Positions 24,867 through 34,664 of a stretch of DNA of 64,000 nt are shown one piece after another. Positions within the stretch are counted from its first letter, which is position 1. Each line of letters begins with the position of its first letter. Below the pieces are notes generated by a model. The model did not search any database, was not told the origin of the DNA, and saw only the letters and a list, made by a program, of their open reading frames with translations. The stretch spans positions 112,423 to 176,422 of the forward strand of contig NZ_JAKOOW010000006.1 of the NCBI RefSeq assembly GCF_022288825.1. The letters run 5' to 3'. Both the position numbers and the translations under genes were made by a program. This DNA is from Kingella pumchi. Its GTDB lineage: Bacteria > Pseudomonadota > Gammaproteobacteria > Burkholderiales > Neisseriaceae.

Positions 24867-26456
24867 TTAGCGCGCTTTGGCAACGTCGGCAGCGCTTACC
24901 TGGCCGCCTTTGTTACCGAAGCTGTTGAGTACGAAAGTGAGCACGTTGGCTACTTCGTCGTCTTTCAGCGCCACAGCGGGCATTACGCTGTTGTACTCTT
25001 TGCCGTTTACGGTGATTTTACCGCTAAGGCCTTTGACTACGGCTTGAATACCGCGTTTGTGGTCGGAATTCAGGTAGTCGGAACCGGCCAGCGGAGGAAA
25101 CGCACCTTCTACACCTTTGCCTTCCGGACCGTGGCAGGCGATGCAGTTGGCTTTGTACACCGCTTCGCCCAGTTTGATTTGGGCGGATTTATCGGCTTTG
25201 CCGGCATCGGCTTTTTCGGAAGCAGCTTCTTTCTTAGCCGGTTCGCTGCCTGCGGGTTTGGAAGCAGGAGCAGCCTGGCTGCCGGTAGCGGCATCAGAAG
25301 CGGACTTACCGGCTTCTTGGTACACGCCTTCAGTCAGTTGGCCGGTGTAGATAGACGGGTTTTTCTCGCCATCAACTTTCAACTGACCCAGAGAGCCTTT
25401 GTTGAAGGTACGGAAGATGGAGTGGTCAACCAGAGTGTAGCTGCCGGGAACATCGACTTTGAAATCAACGATTGCCGCACCACCGGCCGGAACCAGAGTG
25501 GTTTGAACGTTTCTATTGATCAAGTCGCCGCCCTCAACGTGTACGGTGTCGAAGATTTCGCCGATAACGTGGAAAGAAGAAACCAGGTTCGGGCCGCCGT
25601 TACCGAAGAAGATACGCACTTTGTCGCCGGCAGTGGCTTTCAGGGCGTTGTCGCCGGCAATCGAGCCTACGTGGCCGTTGAAGACAACGTATTCAGGCTG
25701 CTCTTTGATGGCTTTTTCCATGTCGAAGTCTTGCAGACCGGCTTCGCCGTATTTGCCTTTGGTGTAGAAGTCGCCTTGGACAACGTAGAACTCTTTGTCC
25801 ACTTTGGGCAGGCCGCCTTTGGGCTCAACCAAAATCAAACCGTACATACCGTTGGCAATGTGCATGCCCACAGGCGCGGTGGCGCAGTGGTAGATATACA
25901 GGCCGGGTTGCAGTGCTTTGAAGCGGAAAGAAGTAACGTGGCCGGGCGCGGTAAAGGTGGCTTCGGCACCACCGCCGGTACCGGTTACCGCGTGGAAGTC
26001 CACATTGTGCGGAACGGTAGAGTCGGAACGGTTGGCAAACTGCACTTCCACGGTATCGCCGTGACGGACACGGATCATCGGGCCGGGAACACTGCCGTTG
26101 AAGGTCCAGTATTTGTACTCGACACCGTCAGCCATTTTCATGACTTTTTCCTGAACTTCCATTTTCACCATTACTTTGGCGGCATGGTTACGCTCGATGG
26201 GAGGCGGCGCTTCGGGCGCATGGGTCATCACCGCATCGATCACTTCCAGCTGATCTTCCGGAATTTCGGGCTCGTCTGCTGCAGCTACTTGTGAAGCGGC
26301 TTCAGAAGCAGCAGTATTGGCAGAAGCGGTTTCCGCCGGCGAAGCGACCGCCTGCCCGGAAGCTGCGGGTTTGGCATCCGCAGAGGGCTGCGGGCTACAC
26401 GCGCCCAATGCAAACAAGGAGGCAATCAGAGTTGCCAAAAGGGTTTGTTGCTTCAT
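24867..26456 (-). CDS. aniA: Copper nitrite reductase AniA fused to a C-terminal cytochrome c domain
   Basis: AniA reduces nitrite to nitric oxide at the outer membrane. The 529-residue protein has a lipobox with Cys20, an Ala/Pro/Ser-rich linker to about 70, then two cupredoxin domains. Type 1 copper ligands are His150, Cys191, His199 and Met204; type 2 candidates are His155, His190 and His345, with Asp153 and His296 in catalytic positions. A second Ala/Lys-rich linker (about 380-425) leads to a cytochrome c domain with CIACH at 438-442 and probable axial Met492. Gonococcal AniA lacks this heme domain. The gene is divergent from norB. Confidence 0.95.
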   Translation of the reverse strand: MKQQTLLATLIASLFALGACSPQPSADAKPAASGQAVASPAETASANTAASEAASQVAAADEPEIPEDQLEVIDAVMTHAPEAPPPIERNHAAKVMVKMEVQEKVMKMADGVEYKYWTFNGSVPGPMIRVRHGDTVEVQFANRSDSTVPHNVDFHAVTGTGGGAEATFTAPGHVTSFRFKALQPGLYIYHCATAPVGMHIANGMYGLILVEPKGGLPKVDKEFYVVQGDFYTKGKYGEAGLQDFDMEKAIKEQPEYVVFNGHVGSIAGDNALKATAGDKVRIFFGNGGPNLVSSFHVIGEIFDTVHVEGGDLINRNVQTTLVPAGGAAIVDFKVDVPGSYTLVDHSIFRTFNKGSLGQLKVDGEKNPSIYTGQLTEGVYQEAGKSASDAATGSQAAPASKPAGSEPAKKEAASEKADAGKADKSAQIKLGEAVYKANCIACHGPEGKGVEGAFPPLAGSDYLNSDHKRGIQAVVKGLSGKITVNGKEYNSVMPAVALKDDEVANVLTFVLNSFGNKGGQVSAADVAKAR

Positions 26457-26573
26457 AGTGGTTCCTCTCTATAAAGAAGATGATGAAAAATAAACTACAC
26501 CAGGTTCCTTTATTGACATACTACAAAACTTCGAGCCGCAATCTTATCATTAAAACGGCTTGTGTCGGTTTGT

Positions 26574-26619
26574 GAAAATTATGTGTTAAGGCAATTTAAA
26601 GCACATTGACGCAAATCAA
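26574..26619 (-). promoter_or_regulatory. FNR-type promoter of aniA
   Basis: TTGACGCAAATCAA at 26606-26619 matches the FNR half-sites TTGAT-N4-ATCAA with one change. On the minus strand a -10-like ATAATT/CATAAT at about 26577-26583 lies roughly 30 bases downstream, the spacing of a class II FNR promoter (site centred near -41.5). The gonococcal aniA promoter has the same design. The start point is inferred. Confidence 0.75.
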
Positions 26620-26819
26620 ATTTTTATCAGCAAAAGGGTAGTATCGTGAAGCCGTGTACTGAAGTTTATGATTTTGCTTAAATACGCTTTAAACATGACG
26701 CTATTGTCCGCCAATGCGGCGATACCACACACTCCGCCAAAAGGAGTAATAAAGTAGAGTTGTATTTAAAGATATTTTCGCAAATGATAAATCCGGTTCA
26801 CTCCGCTTTTGAATTCGTG

Positions 26820-26850
26820 TACAATCCTTAACATTCATTATTTATGAATG
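26820..26850 (+). promoter_or_regulatory. norB promoter with NsrR-like operator
   Basis: TACAAT at 26820-26825 is a good -10 box. Seven bases downstream comes CATTCATTATTTATGAATG (26832-26850), a perfect inverted repeat of seven bases with a five-base spacer. An operator overlapping the start point upstream of norB fits the nitric-oxide-sensing repressor NsrR, which controls norB in Neisseria. The regulator's identity is inferred. Confidence 0.65.
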
Positions 26851-26889
26851 ATAAAATTTCTTATTTGTTTGTCAAACTAGGAGCACATA

Positions 26890-29136
26890 ATGGGTCAATA
26901 CAAGAAACTCTGGTACGCGCTGATTGCCGTACTGATTGTGACCTTCTCGATACTCGGCTATCTCGGCACAGAAGTGTATCGTCAGGCACCCCCCTTCCCC
27001 GATAAGTACGTTACCGCATCGGGCGAAACCGTTATCACCAAGGAAGACATCCTTGCCGGCCAGTCTGCCTGGCAGAGCACCGGCGGTATGGAAGTCGGTT
27101 CGGTAATGGGTCACGGCGCATTCCAGGCGCCGGACTGGACGGCCGACTGGCTGCACCGTGAAGCCGAAGCCTGGCTGAATATTTCTGCCGAAGAAAAATT
27201 CCAGAAAAAATACGCCGACTTGGGCAAACCCGAACAAGCCTCCCTGCTGGCCGCTCTGCGCGAAGAATACCGCAACCAGAGCCAGCCGCGCGAAGACGGT
27301 ACCGTGGTACTGTCTGAAACCCGTCTGAAAGCCATCAAGGCCATCACCCCCTACTACCTGAGCGTGTACGGCGACGATCCGGCGTTTGAAAAAACCCGCG
27401 AATCCTTCGCTATGAAAAACAACACGCTGCCCGACGCACAAGCCCGCAACAAGCTGACCAACTTCTTCTTCTGGACAGCTTGGTCCAGCTCCACCAACCG
27501 CCCGGGCCACACCTTTACCTACACCAACAACTGGCCGCACGAACCGCTGCTGAACAACGTTCCCACCACTGAAAACTACATGTGGTCGTTCGCTTCTTTC
27601 GTGTTCCTGCTGATGGGTATCGGTTTCCTGGTATGGGGTTACCACTTCCTGCGCAAGCACGATAAAGAGCCGGAAGCTCCGGCTGCCGACCCTTTGGCAA
27701 AAATCGCGCTGACTCCGTCGCAAAAAGCCCTGTGGAAATACGCTGCGCTGACCGTAGTTCTGTTTATCGTACAGATCCTTCTCGGCGGTCTGGTTGCCCA
27801 CTACACCATTGAAGGCCACTCTTTCTACGGCATTCCGCTGTCTGATCTGCTGCCCTACTCTCTGGCGCGTACCTGGCACTTGCAGTCCGCCCTATTCTGG
27901 ATTGCCACCGGCTTCTTGACTGCGGGTCTGTTTATCGCCCCGATCGTCAACGGCGGCAAAGACCCCAAAGGCCAACGCTTGGGTGTAAACCTGCTGTTTA
28001 TCGCCCTGTTTATCGTGGTGGCCGGTTCCTACTCAGGCAACTTCTTCGCCATTACCCACATCATGCCTCCGCACCTGAACTTCTGGTTCGGCCACCAAGG
28101 TTACGAGTACCTCGACCTCGGCCGCTTCTGGCAGCTTCTGCTGTACGTCGGCCTGCTGTTCTGGCTGTTCCTGATGCTGCGTTGTACCGTTAACGCTTTC
28201 AAAGCCAACGGCGACAAAAACCTGCTGACCATCTTCGTTGCCTCCATCGTCGGCGTGGGCATGTTCTACGGCCCCGGCCTGCTCTACGGCGAGCACACCA
28301 CTCTGGCCGTAATGGAATACTGGCGCTGGTGGGTGGTTCACCTGTGGGTAGAAGGCTTCTTCGAAGTATTCGCCACCGCCGCCCTGGCATTCGTGTTCTA
28401 CAACCTCGGTCTGGTCAGCTACCGCTCCGCCACTACCGCTTCACTGGTTGCCGGCAGCCTGTTCTTGGTCGGCGGTGTACCCGGTACTTTCCACCACCTA
28501 TACTTCACCGGTACCACCACTCCGGTAACCGCAGCCGGTGCTTCTTTCTCCGCACTGGAAGTAGTTCCCCTGATCCTGCTGGGCCATGAAGCCTACGAAC
28601 ACTGGTCTCACCAGCATGCCGCTCCGTGGATGAAACGTCTGCGCTGGCCGCTGATGTGCTTCGTTGCCGTAGCTTTCTGGAATATGCTCGGCGCCGGCGT
28701 GTTCGGCTTCCTGATCAACCCGCCGATCACCCTGTACTTCCTGCAAGGTCTGAACACCACCGCGGTGCACGCACACGCCGCCCTCTTCGGTGTGTACGGC
28801 TTCCTGGCTCTGGGTTTCGTGCTGATGGTCGGCTGCTACATCAAGCCGCACTTCACCTACAATGAAAAACTGATGACCACCGGTTTCTGGATGCTCAACG
28901 GCGGCCTGTCCCTGATGATTGTCAGCAGCCTGCTGCCGGTAGGTATCTTCCAAGCCGCAGCTTCCATCACCCACGGCCTGTGGTATGCCCGCAGTGAAGA
29001 ATTCATGCAACAAGGCTTCTTGGAGCTGTTCCGCTGGATTCGTACCTTTGCCGACTTGATCTTCATCGGCGGCGCTTCGCTCTTCGCTTACCAAGTGATC
29101 AAAATGTCTCTCAGCCGCGACAAAAGCCAAGCCTAA
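26890..29136 (+). CDS. norB: Quinol-dependent nitric oxide reductase NorB (qNOR)
   Basis: NorB reduces two nitric oxide molecules to nitrous oxide, taking electrons from quinol. At 748 residues this is the single-subunit form: an N-terminal NorC-like extension with one helix (residues 9-30) and a periplasmic part, fused to the 12-helix heme-copper oxidase core. Core segments include HLQSALFWIATGFLTAGLF, EHTTLAVMEYWRWWVVHLWV and GLNTTAVHAHAALFGVYGF with clustered His ligands. A clear AGGAG site precedes the start. It pairs with aniA to detoxify or respire nitric oxide, and ends in a terminator. Confidence 0.97.
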   Translation: MGQYKKLWYALIAVLIVTFSILGYLGTEVYRQAPPFPDKYVTASGETVITKEDILAGQSAWQSTGGMEVGSVMGHGAFQAPDWTADWLHREAEAWLNISAEEKFQKKYADLGKPEQASLLAALREEYRNQSQPREDGTVVLSETRLKAIKAITPYYLSVYGDDPAFEKTRESFAMKNNTLPDAQARNKLTNFFFWTAWSSSTNRPGHTFTYTNNWPHEPLLNNVPTTENYMWSFASFVFLLMGIGFLVWGYHFLRKHDKEPEAPAADPLAKIALTPSQKALWKYAALTVVLFIVQILLGGLVAHYTIEGHSFYGIPLSDLLPYSLARTWHLQSALFWIATGFLTAGLFIAPIVNGGKDPKGQRLGVNLLFIALFIVVAGSYSGNFFAITHIMPPHLNFWFGHQGYEYLDLGRFWQLLLYVGLLFWLFLMLRCTVNAFKANGDKNLLTIFVASIVGVGMFYGPGLLYGEHTTLAVMEYWRWWVVHLWVEGFFEVFATAALAFVFYNLGLVSYRSATTASLVAGSLFLVGGVPGTFHHLYFTGTTTPVTAAGASFSALEVVPLILLGHEAYEHWSHQHAAPWMKRLRWPLMCFVAVAFWNMLGAGVFGFLINPPITLYFLQGLNTTAVHAHAALFGVYGFLALGFVLMVGCYIKPHFTYNEKLMTTGFWMLNGGLSLMIVSSLLPVGIFQAAASITHGLWYARSEEFMQQGFLELFRWIRTFADLIFIGGASLFAYQVIKMSLSRDKSQA

Positions 29137-29159
29137 TGTCTGAGCGCTGAAGACACACT

Positions 29160-29196
29160 AAAAGCAGCCTGAAAAGTTTTCAGGCTGCTTATATTT
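29160..29196 (+). terminator. Terminator after norB
   Basis: AAAGCAGCCTGAAAA and TTTTCAGGCTGCTT form a stem with a very small loop, followed by an AT-rich tract. Made of inverted uptake sequences. Confidence 0.75.
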
Positions 29197-29331
29197 TGCC
29201 CCGCACATGAGGGCAAGCAATAAAAGTCAAATCGGACAGTATCTTAGGCGGTTGCTTGACAAACCAGCCTGAATCGTATCGTAAGCGAGATTCGCCCTTG
29301 TGTGTTTTTGTAAAACCACAGGGGCATTTTC

Positions 29332-29571
29332 ATGCAAAACGAACGTCAAAAAATCTACATCACGCTTGAGCTTAACGAGGGAGTTGACGTACTCAACCGT
29401 GAACATCTCTCCACCGTAAAAACGAAAGAACAAATCCCTGAATTTTTCGCCCTACTCAAACAGTTTGCCCAGCTTTCGCAGGTCGATTTGGTAACCATTC
29501 GTAGCGAACAAGAGCTTATCCGCTTCATTGAAGCGGAAAATTTTAGCCGCATGGTCGAGGCTCGCGCATGA
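29332..29571 (+). CDS. Small AT-rich protein of unknown function
   Basis: The 79-residue product (MQNERQKIYITLELNEGVDV onward) is soluble and helical, with alternating hydrophobic and charged residues and no signal peptide. I recognise no family. The surrounding 29205-29670 segment is much poorer in GC than the chromosome and lacks uptake sequences of the standard form, which suggests acquired DNA. A short frame follows with an overlapping ATGA. A phage- or plasmid-derived origin is possible but not shown. Confidence 0.5.
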   Translation: MQNERQKIYITLELNEGVDVLNREHLSTVKTKEQIPEFFALLKQFAQLSQVDLVTIRSEQELIRFIEAENFSRMVEARA

Positions 29572-29669
29572 TTGCCAACACCATCGCAGCACCGCGCCCC
29601 GCAGGGGCGCAGTGCCTTCCTTGTCTAAATAGAAACATCTCAATCCGTCCATCTTTTTTATTACCCTAA
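29568..29669 (+). CDS. Possible 33-residue peptide overlapping the preceding gene
   Basis: An ATG overlaps the preceding gene by four bases (ATGA), suggesting translational coupling. The product MIANTIAAPRPAGAQCLPCL continues for 13 more residues and contains a CLPC pair. No family is recognised, and it may not be expressed. Confidence 0.25.
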   Translation: MIANTIAAPRPAGAQCLPCLNRNISIRPSFLLP

Positions 29670-29813
29670 TCCCTTTTCAGGCTGCCGGCAGCCGCCAAAC
29701 GCGGCAGGCCAAACCCGTTTGCGGGCACCGGAAAATCCCGCTAAGATACGCGCCGCCGCCGCCCCGGATAAAAGCAGGCGGCGGTATCCCGCAACCCCAT
29801 ACAGGAGCTTTTT

Positions 29814-30386
29814 ATGAAACGTCTCTCTGCCCTATTACTCAGCGCCCTGCTGGCCGGCCAGGCCGCCTATGCCGCACCGGCGCCGGTGAAATTCGACGGC
29901 AAAACCTTCGGCAAAGAATTTGTCGGCGTGATGGAACACGGCAACCGGCTCAAAGAATACGTTGCCAACGGCGAATCTTTCGAAAACTGGAGCAGGCTCA
30001 TCGGTATCCGCTACCAAGAAATGCCGCAGCTGAACAACGACCCCGCCGCCATGGCCAAAGCGCTGGCAGTTACCCTGCGCCAAAACAACCCGCAGGCCAA
30101 ATTCGAAATCACCCACGATCCCCAGCAAAACATTGCCGTGATCGACTTTATCACTTGGAAAACCGGCGCTGCCAACGACGGCACCATGGAAATCAACGCC
30201 TTCAAATACTGGCAGAGCGCCGACAAAAAAGGACTCTACTCGCTGCAGCTTGCCCAGCGTGTGCGCACCGCCGACTACAAAGACCAGCAAAAAGCCGTGC
30301 AGGCGCTTAAAAACATTCGCAGCAGCCTGCTCAAGCAAATCCGCAGCGCCAACCACCAAGCGGTGGAAAAAGCCCTGCAGCGCTAA
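29814..30386 (+). CDS. Secreted protein of unknown function
   Basis: The 190-residue protein starts with a Sec signal (MKRLSALLLSALLAGQAAYA, cut before APAPVKF) after a good AGGAGC site. The mature part is a mixed alpha/beta domain with NWSRLIGIRYQEMPQLNNDP, IAVIDFITWKTG and a basic C-terminal helix. No cysteines and no recognised domain. A periplasmic location is inferred. It forms a single-gene unit closed by a terminator. Confidence 0.75.
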   Translation: MKRLSALLLSALLAGQAAYAAPAPVKFDGKTFGKEFVGVMEHGNRLKEYVANGESFENWSRLIGIRYQEMPQLNNDPAAMAKALAVTLRQNNPQAKFEITHDPQQNIAVIDFITWKTGAANDGTMEINAFKYWQSADKKGLYSLQLAQRVRTADYKDQQKAVQALKNIRSSLLKQIRSANHQAVEKALQR

Positions 30387-30427
30387 GCGTAGTTTTTCAG
30401 GCAGCCTGAACCCGCCCAAGCAACAGC

Positions 30428-30464
30428 AAAAGCCCGCGCCGGATGCGATTCCGTCGCGGGCTTT
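30428..30464 (+). terminator. Terminator after the secreted protein gene
   Basis: AAAAGCCCGCG pairs with CGCGGGCTTTT around a 14-base loop that can pair further. Not derived from an uptake sequence. Confidence 0.75.
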
Positions 30465-30533
30465 TCATAGCGCACCAAAGTTTTCAGGCTGCCTTTGCAA
30501 GCAGCCTGAAAAGGATACAGCGGCGGTGTCGCG

Positions 30534-31625
<1,092 letters not shown>

Positions 31626-31869
31626 TTCAAGGCTTCCGTGAAGAAAATCAAAGGGGCGGATTCTAGCATAAAAGGCAGCCTGAAACGCCGCGCCGCCACA
31701 TACGGCAGGCAGCCTGAAAAGCGGCGCGGGCAAAGCGGATCGGCGCTTTCAGGCTGCCTGCCGCGCGCGGATTGGGGTTTGCAGGATGCCGGCGAATCAA
31801 GCACAATGCGCCGTTTTTTATTCCGCGCCGCTTTTCAGGCTGCCTGAAAGGCGCGCGCCCGAACCGCTT

Positions 31870-32649
31870 ATGCAGATTATCGACTCCCACTGCCACCTGA
31901 ATTTCGACGGCCTGCGCGAGCGCCTGCCCGAAGTGTTCGCCAATATGCGCGCCAATAATGTGGTGCGGGCGCTGGCCATCAGCGTCAGCCGCGACAGCTT
32001 CGAGCAGGTGCTGGCCATTGCCGAGCAGTACGACCACGTTTACGCCACCGTCGGCATCCATCCCGACAGCGAAACCGCCGCCGAATTCAGTTTCGACGAA
32101 CTGATCGAGCGCACCGCCCATCCCAAAGTTGTCGGCATCGGCGAAACCGGGCTGGACTACCATTGGTGCAGCGGCGATCTGGCCTGGCAGCACCGCCGCT
32201 TCGCCGTCCACATCGAAGCGGCCAAGCAAAGCGGTCTGCCGCTGATTATCCACACCCGCAAAGCCGCCGACGACACCATGGCGATGCTGCGCGAACACGC
32301 CGCACCGCAAGCGGTGATGCACTGCTTCGCCGAAGATTTGCGCGTGGCGAAAATCGCGCTGGATATGGGCTATTACCTGTCTTTCTCCGGCATCGTTACC
32401 TTTAAAAACGCCGCCGACGTGCAGGAAGCCGTGCGCTACTGCCCGCTTGATCGGCTGCTGGTAGAAACCGATTCGCCCTTTCTGGCGCCGGTGCCCTACC
32501 GCGGCAAGCCCAACGAGCCGGCCTATGTGCGCCACACCGCCGAGTTTCTCGCCACCCTGCGCGGCGACACGCTGGAAAACATCGCCCGCGCCAGCACCGA
32601 AAACTTCCACCGCCTGTTTGCCAAAGTCCCGCCGTTGCAAGCAGCCTGA
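31870..32649 (+). CDS. tatD: TatD family metal-dependent hydrolase
   Basis: A 259-residue TIM-barrel amidohydrolase of the TatD family, whose members show DNase or D-aminoacyl-tRNA deacylase activities. It has the first metal pair in DSHCHL (His7, His9), then GIGETGLDYHW, the central IIHTRKA, MHCFA and the C-terminal VETDSPFLAPVPYRGKPNEP. The translation start avoids an uptake sequence lying just upstream. The exact substrate is not predictable. nagZ follows 89 bases later in the same direction. Confidence 0.92.
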   Translation: MQIIDSHCHLNFDGLRERLPEVFANMRANNVVRALAISVSRDSFEQVLAIAEQYDHVYATVGIHPDSETAAEFSFDELIERTAHPKVVGIGETGLDYHWCSGDLAWQHRRFAVHIEAAKQSGLPLIIHTRKAADDTMAMLREHAAPQAVMHCFAEDLRVAKIALDMGYYLSFSGIVTFKNAADVQEAVRYCPLDRLLVETDSPFLAPVPYRGKPNEPAYVRHTAEFLATLRGDTLENIARASTENFHRLFAKVPPLQAA

Positions 32650-32738
32650 ACAGGCAAACCGTTTTTCAGGCTGCCTGAAACCCGCTTTAAAGCAGCCTGA
32701 AAACCGTTTCCCCCAACCTTAGCCCAAATCCATCTCCC

Positions 32739-33821
32739 ATGACTGCACCCCATCTTCCGCGCGGCCCGGTAATGGCCGACGTTGCCGCCTACACCCTGAG
32801 CGGCCAAGAGCGCGAGCGCCTGCTCGATCCCGCCATCGGCGGCGTGATTCTGTTTCGCCGCAACTTCCAAAACGTCGAGCAGCTCAAAGCGCTCACCGCC
32901 GACATCAAATCGCTGCGCACGCCCGAGCTGATTATCGCCGTCGATCACGAAGGCGGCCGCGTCCAGCGCTTTATTGACGGCTTCACCCGCCTGCCGGCCA
33001 TGGCCGCGCTGGGCAAAATGTGGGACGAACAGGGATGCGAAGCCGCCGAAAAAGCCGCCGAGCAGGTCGGCTGGGTGCTGGCCGGCGAGCTGGCCGCCTG
33101 CGGCGTCGATTTGTCGTTCACGCCGGTGCTCGATTTGGACTGGCAGCAATGCGCGGTGATCGGCAACCGCAGCTTCCACCGGCAGCCTGAAACCGTTGCC
33201 GCGCTGGCGCTGGCGCTGCAAAAAGGCTTAAACCGCGGCGGCATGAAGTCCTGCGGCAAACATTTCCCCGGCCACGGTTTTGTCAGCGGCGACAGCCACC
33301 ATGTGCTGCCCGAAGACCCGCGCACGTCCGCCGAACTGGCCGCCGACATCCTGCCCTTCCGCCAACTGGCCGCTCAGGGCATGGCGGCGGTAATGCCCGC
33401 CCATGTGGTCTATCCGCAAATCGACAACTGGCCCGCCGGCTTTTCCGCCTACTGGCTGCAGCAGGTTTTGCGCCGCGATTTGGGCTTTGCCGGCGTGATT
33501 TTCTCCGACGATCTTACTATGGAAGGCGCCTGCGGCGCCGGCGGCATCAAAGAGCGCGCGCAGCTGTCGTTCGCCGCCGGCTGCGACATCGTGCTGGTGT
33601 GCAACCGCCCTGATCTGGTGGACGAGCTGCGCCAAGATTTCAAGCAGCCTGAAAACGCAAAACTGGCCGCGCGCTGGCAAAACATGGCCTGCACCCTGAG
33701 CCGCGCCGAAGCGGAAAAACTGGCTGCCGACCCGGACTTTCAGGCTGCCCAATCCGTCTGTGCCGCCTTATCTTCACCGCAAGACACCGCCGGCGGCGTG
33801 AAAGTGGGCGAAGCCTTCTGA
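32739..33821 (+). CDS. nagZ: Beta-N-acetylhexosaminidase NagZ
   Basis: NagZ removes N-acetylglucosamine from anhydromuropeptides in cytoplasmic cell-wall recycling. The 360-residue GH3 protein begins RGPVMADVAAYTLSGQERER and has the AVDHEGGRVQRF segment and the catalytic loop KHFPGHGFVSGDSHH, whose His/Asp dyad is the general acid. The aspartate nucleophile lies in FSDDLTMEG. An uptake sequence within the gene reads FKQPENAK near residue 305. A hairpin with a T run follows. Confidence 0.94.
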   Translation: MTAPHLPRGPVMADVAAYTLSGQERERLLDPAIGGVILFRRNFQNVEQLKALTADIKSLRTPELIIAVDHEGGRVQRFIDGFTRLPAMAALGKMWDEQGCEAAEKAAEQVGWVLAGELAACGVDLSFTPVLDLDWQQCAVIGNRSFHRQPETVAALALALQKGLNRGGMKSCGKHFPGHGFVSGDSHHVLPEDPRTSAELAADILPFRQLAAQGMAAVMPAHVVYPQIDNWPAGFSAYWLQQVLRRDLGFAGVIFSDDLTMEGACGAGGIKERAQLSFAAGCDIVLVCNRPDLVDELRQDFKQPENAKLAARWQNMACTLSRAEAEKLAADPDFQAAQSVCAALSSPQDTAGGVKVGEAF

Positions 33822-33842
33822 GCAAACCGACAAAAATTTGAT

Positions 33843-33893
33843 TTGCCGCAAAAGAACAGGCCGGCAGCCTGAAAACTTTTGCGGCAATTTTGC
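33843..33893 (+). terminator. Terminator after nagZ
   Basis: TTGCCGCAAAAG pairs with CTTTTGCGGCAA, then TTTT. An uptake sequence sits in the loop. Confidence 0.7.
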
Positions 33894-34280
33894 TGCCCGA
33901 AAGCGCCGCCGGCAATTTTTACATTTGCAAAAAATAAAATCCTGTTTAGCCAAAAACTATCCTTTTTGCCTAGTTAATGCGATTAAGTTCAAGTTTGGCA
34001 ATCATTATCAGATAAATTATTCTTTTAAATTATTTATTTAATCTCCAAACTTCAGCTTGCCGCCTTTTGCCGCCGTCTTTACATTTCACAACAGCCCCAA
34101 GCAGCGACGGCACAAGCAAAAATTTTTTTCCCAATCAAGACTATTCAATAAGCGATAAACAATGTAAATTATGCATAATGTAGGTTAATGCCAAGCGCCG
34201 GGATCTTCCTTAGCGCTTTGTTTTAAGTTCAATAAGTTCAAAGAATAATATCAGTAAGACTTTGATCAAAAGGAATCGAA
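33894..34280 (+). promoter_or_regulatory. AT-rich leader and promoter region of sdhCDAB
   Basis: No gene is visible. The segment is far richer in A and T than its surroundings. It contains AATCATTATC (34000-34009), half of a Fur box, a -10-like CATAAT near 34171, a direct repeat AAGTTCA, and the palindrome TTTGATCAAA at 34261-34270 directly before the ribosome-binding site AAAAGGAA. Fur control of sdh is plausible but unproven. Confidence 0.4.
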
Positions 34281-34664
34281 ATGCAGACCAAAAACCGACC
34301 TGTATTTCTGGATTTGCGGGTGCTCTCGCGGCACCTGCCGATTCCGGGAATCGTCTCGATCATGCACCGCATCAGCGGCGTGCTTCTCTTTTTCGCCCTG
34401 CCCGCCCTGCTGGCGCTTTTGCACGGCTCTTTAAGCAGCGGCGATACCTTTGCCACCTATAAAGCTTGGGGCGGCAATCCCCTGATCAAACTGATGCTGT
34501 GGGGCCTGCTGTGGGGCTTCATGCACCACCTGTGCGCCGGCATCCGCTTTTTGCTGATCGATGCCGACAAAGGTGTGCAGCTGCAGCCTGCGCGCAAAAG
34601 CGCTAAAGCCGTATTGGTATGCGGTTTCGTTTCGGCTCTGATTTTGGGGGTGGCATTATGGTAA
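34281..34664 (+). CDS. sdhC: Succinate dehydrogenase cytochrome b556 subunit SdhC
   Basis: One of two membrane anchors of complex II, holding heme b and the ubiquinone site. The 127 residues show RPVFLDLRVLSRHLPIPGIV, then SIMHRISGVLLFF with the family Ser/Arg quinone-site residues and the heme-ligand helix GFMHHLCAGIRFLLID. Three transmembrane helices are predicted. The stop overlaps the sdhD start (ATGGTAA), a sign of coupled translation. Confidence 0.95.
   Translation: MQTKNRPVFLDLRVLSRHLPIPGIVSIMHRISGVLLFFALPALLALLHGSLSSGDTFATYKAWGGNPLIKLMLWGLLWGFMHHLCAGIRFLLIDADKGVQLQPARKSAKAVLVCGFVSALILGVALW

Noticed and set aside
26574..26619. FNR site acting on norB as well
   Set aside because: It lies more than 200 bases from the likely norB start, too far for direct activation.
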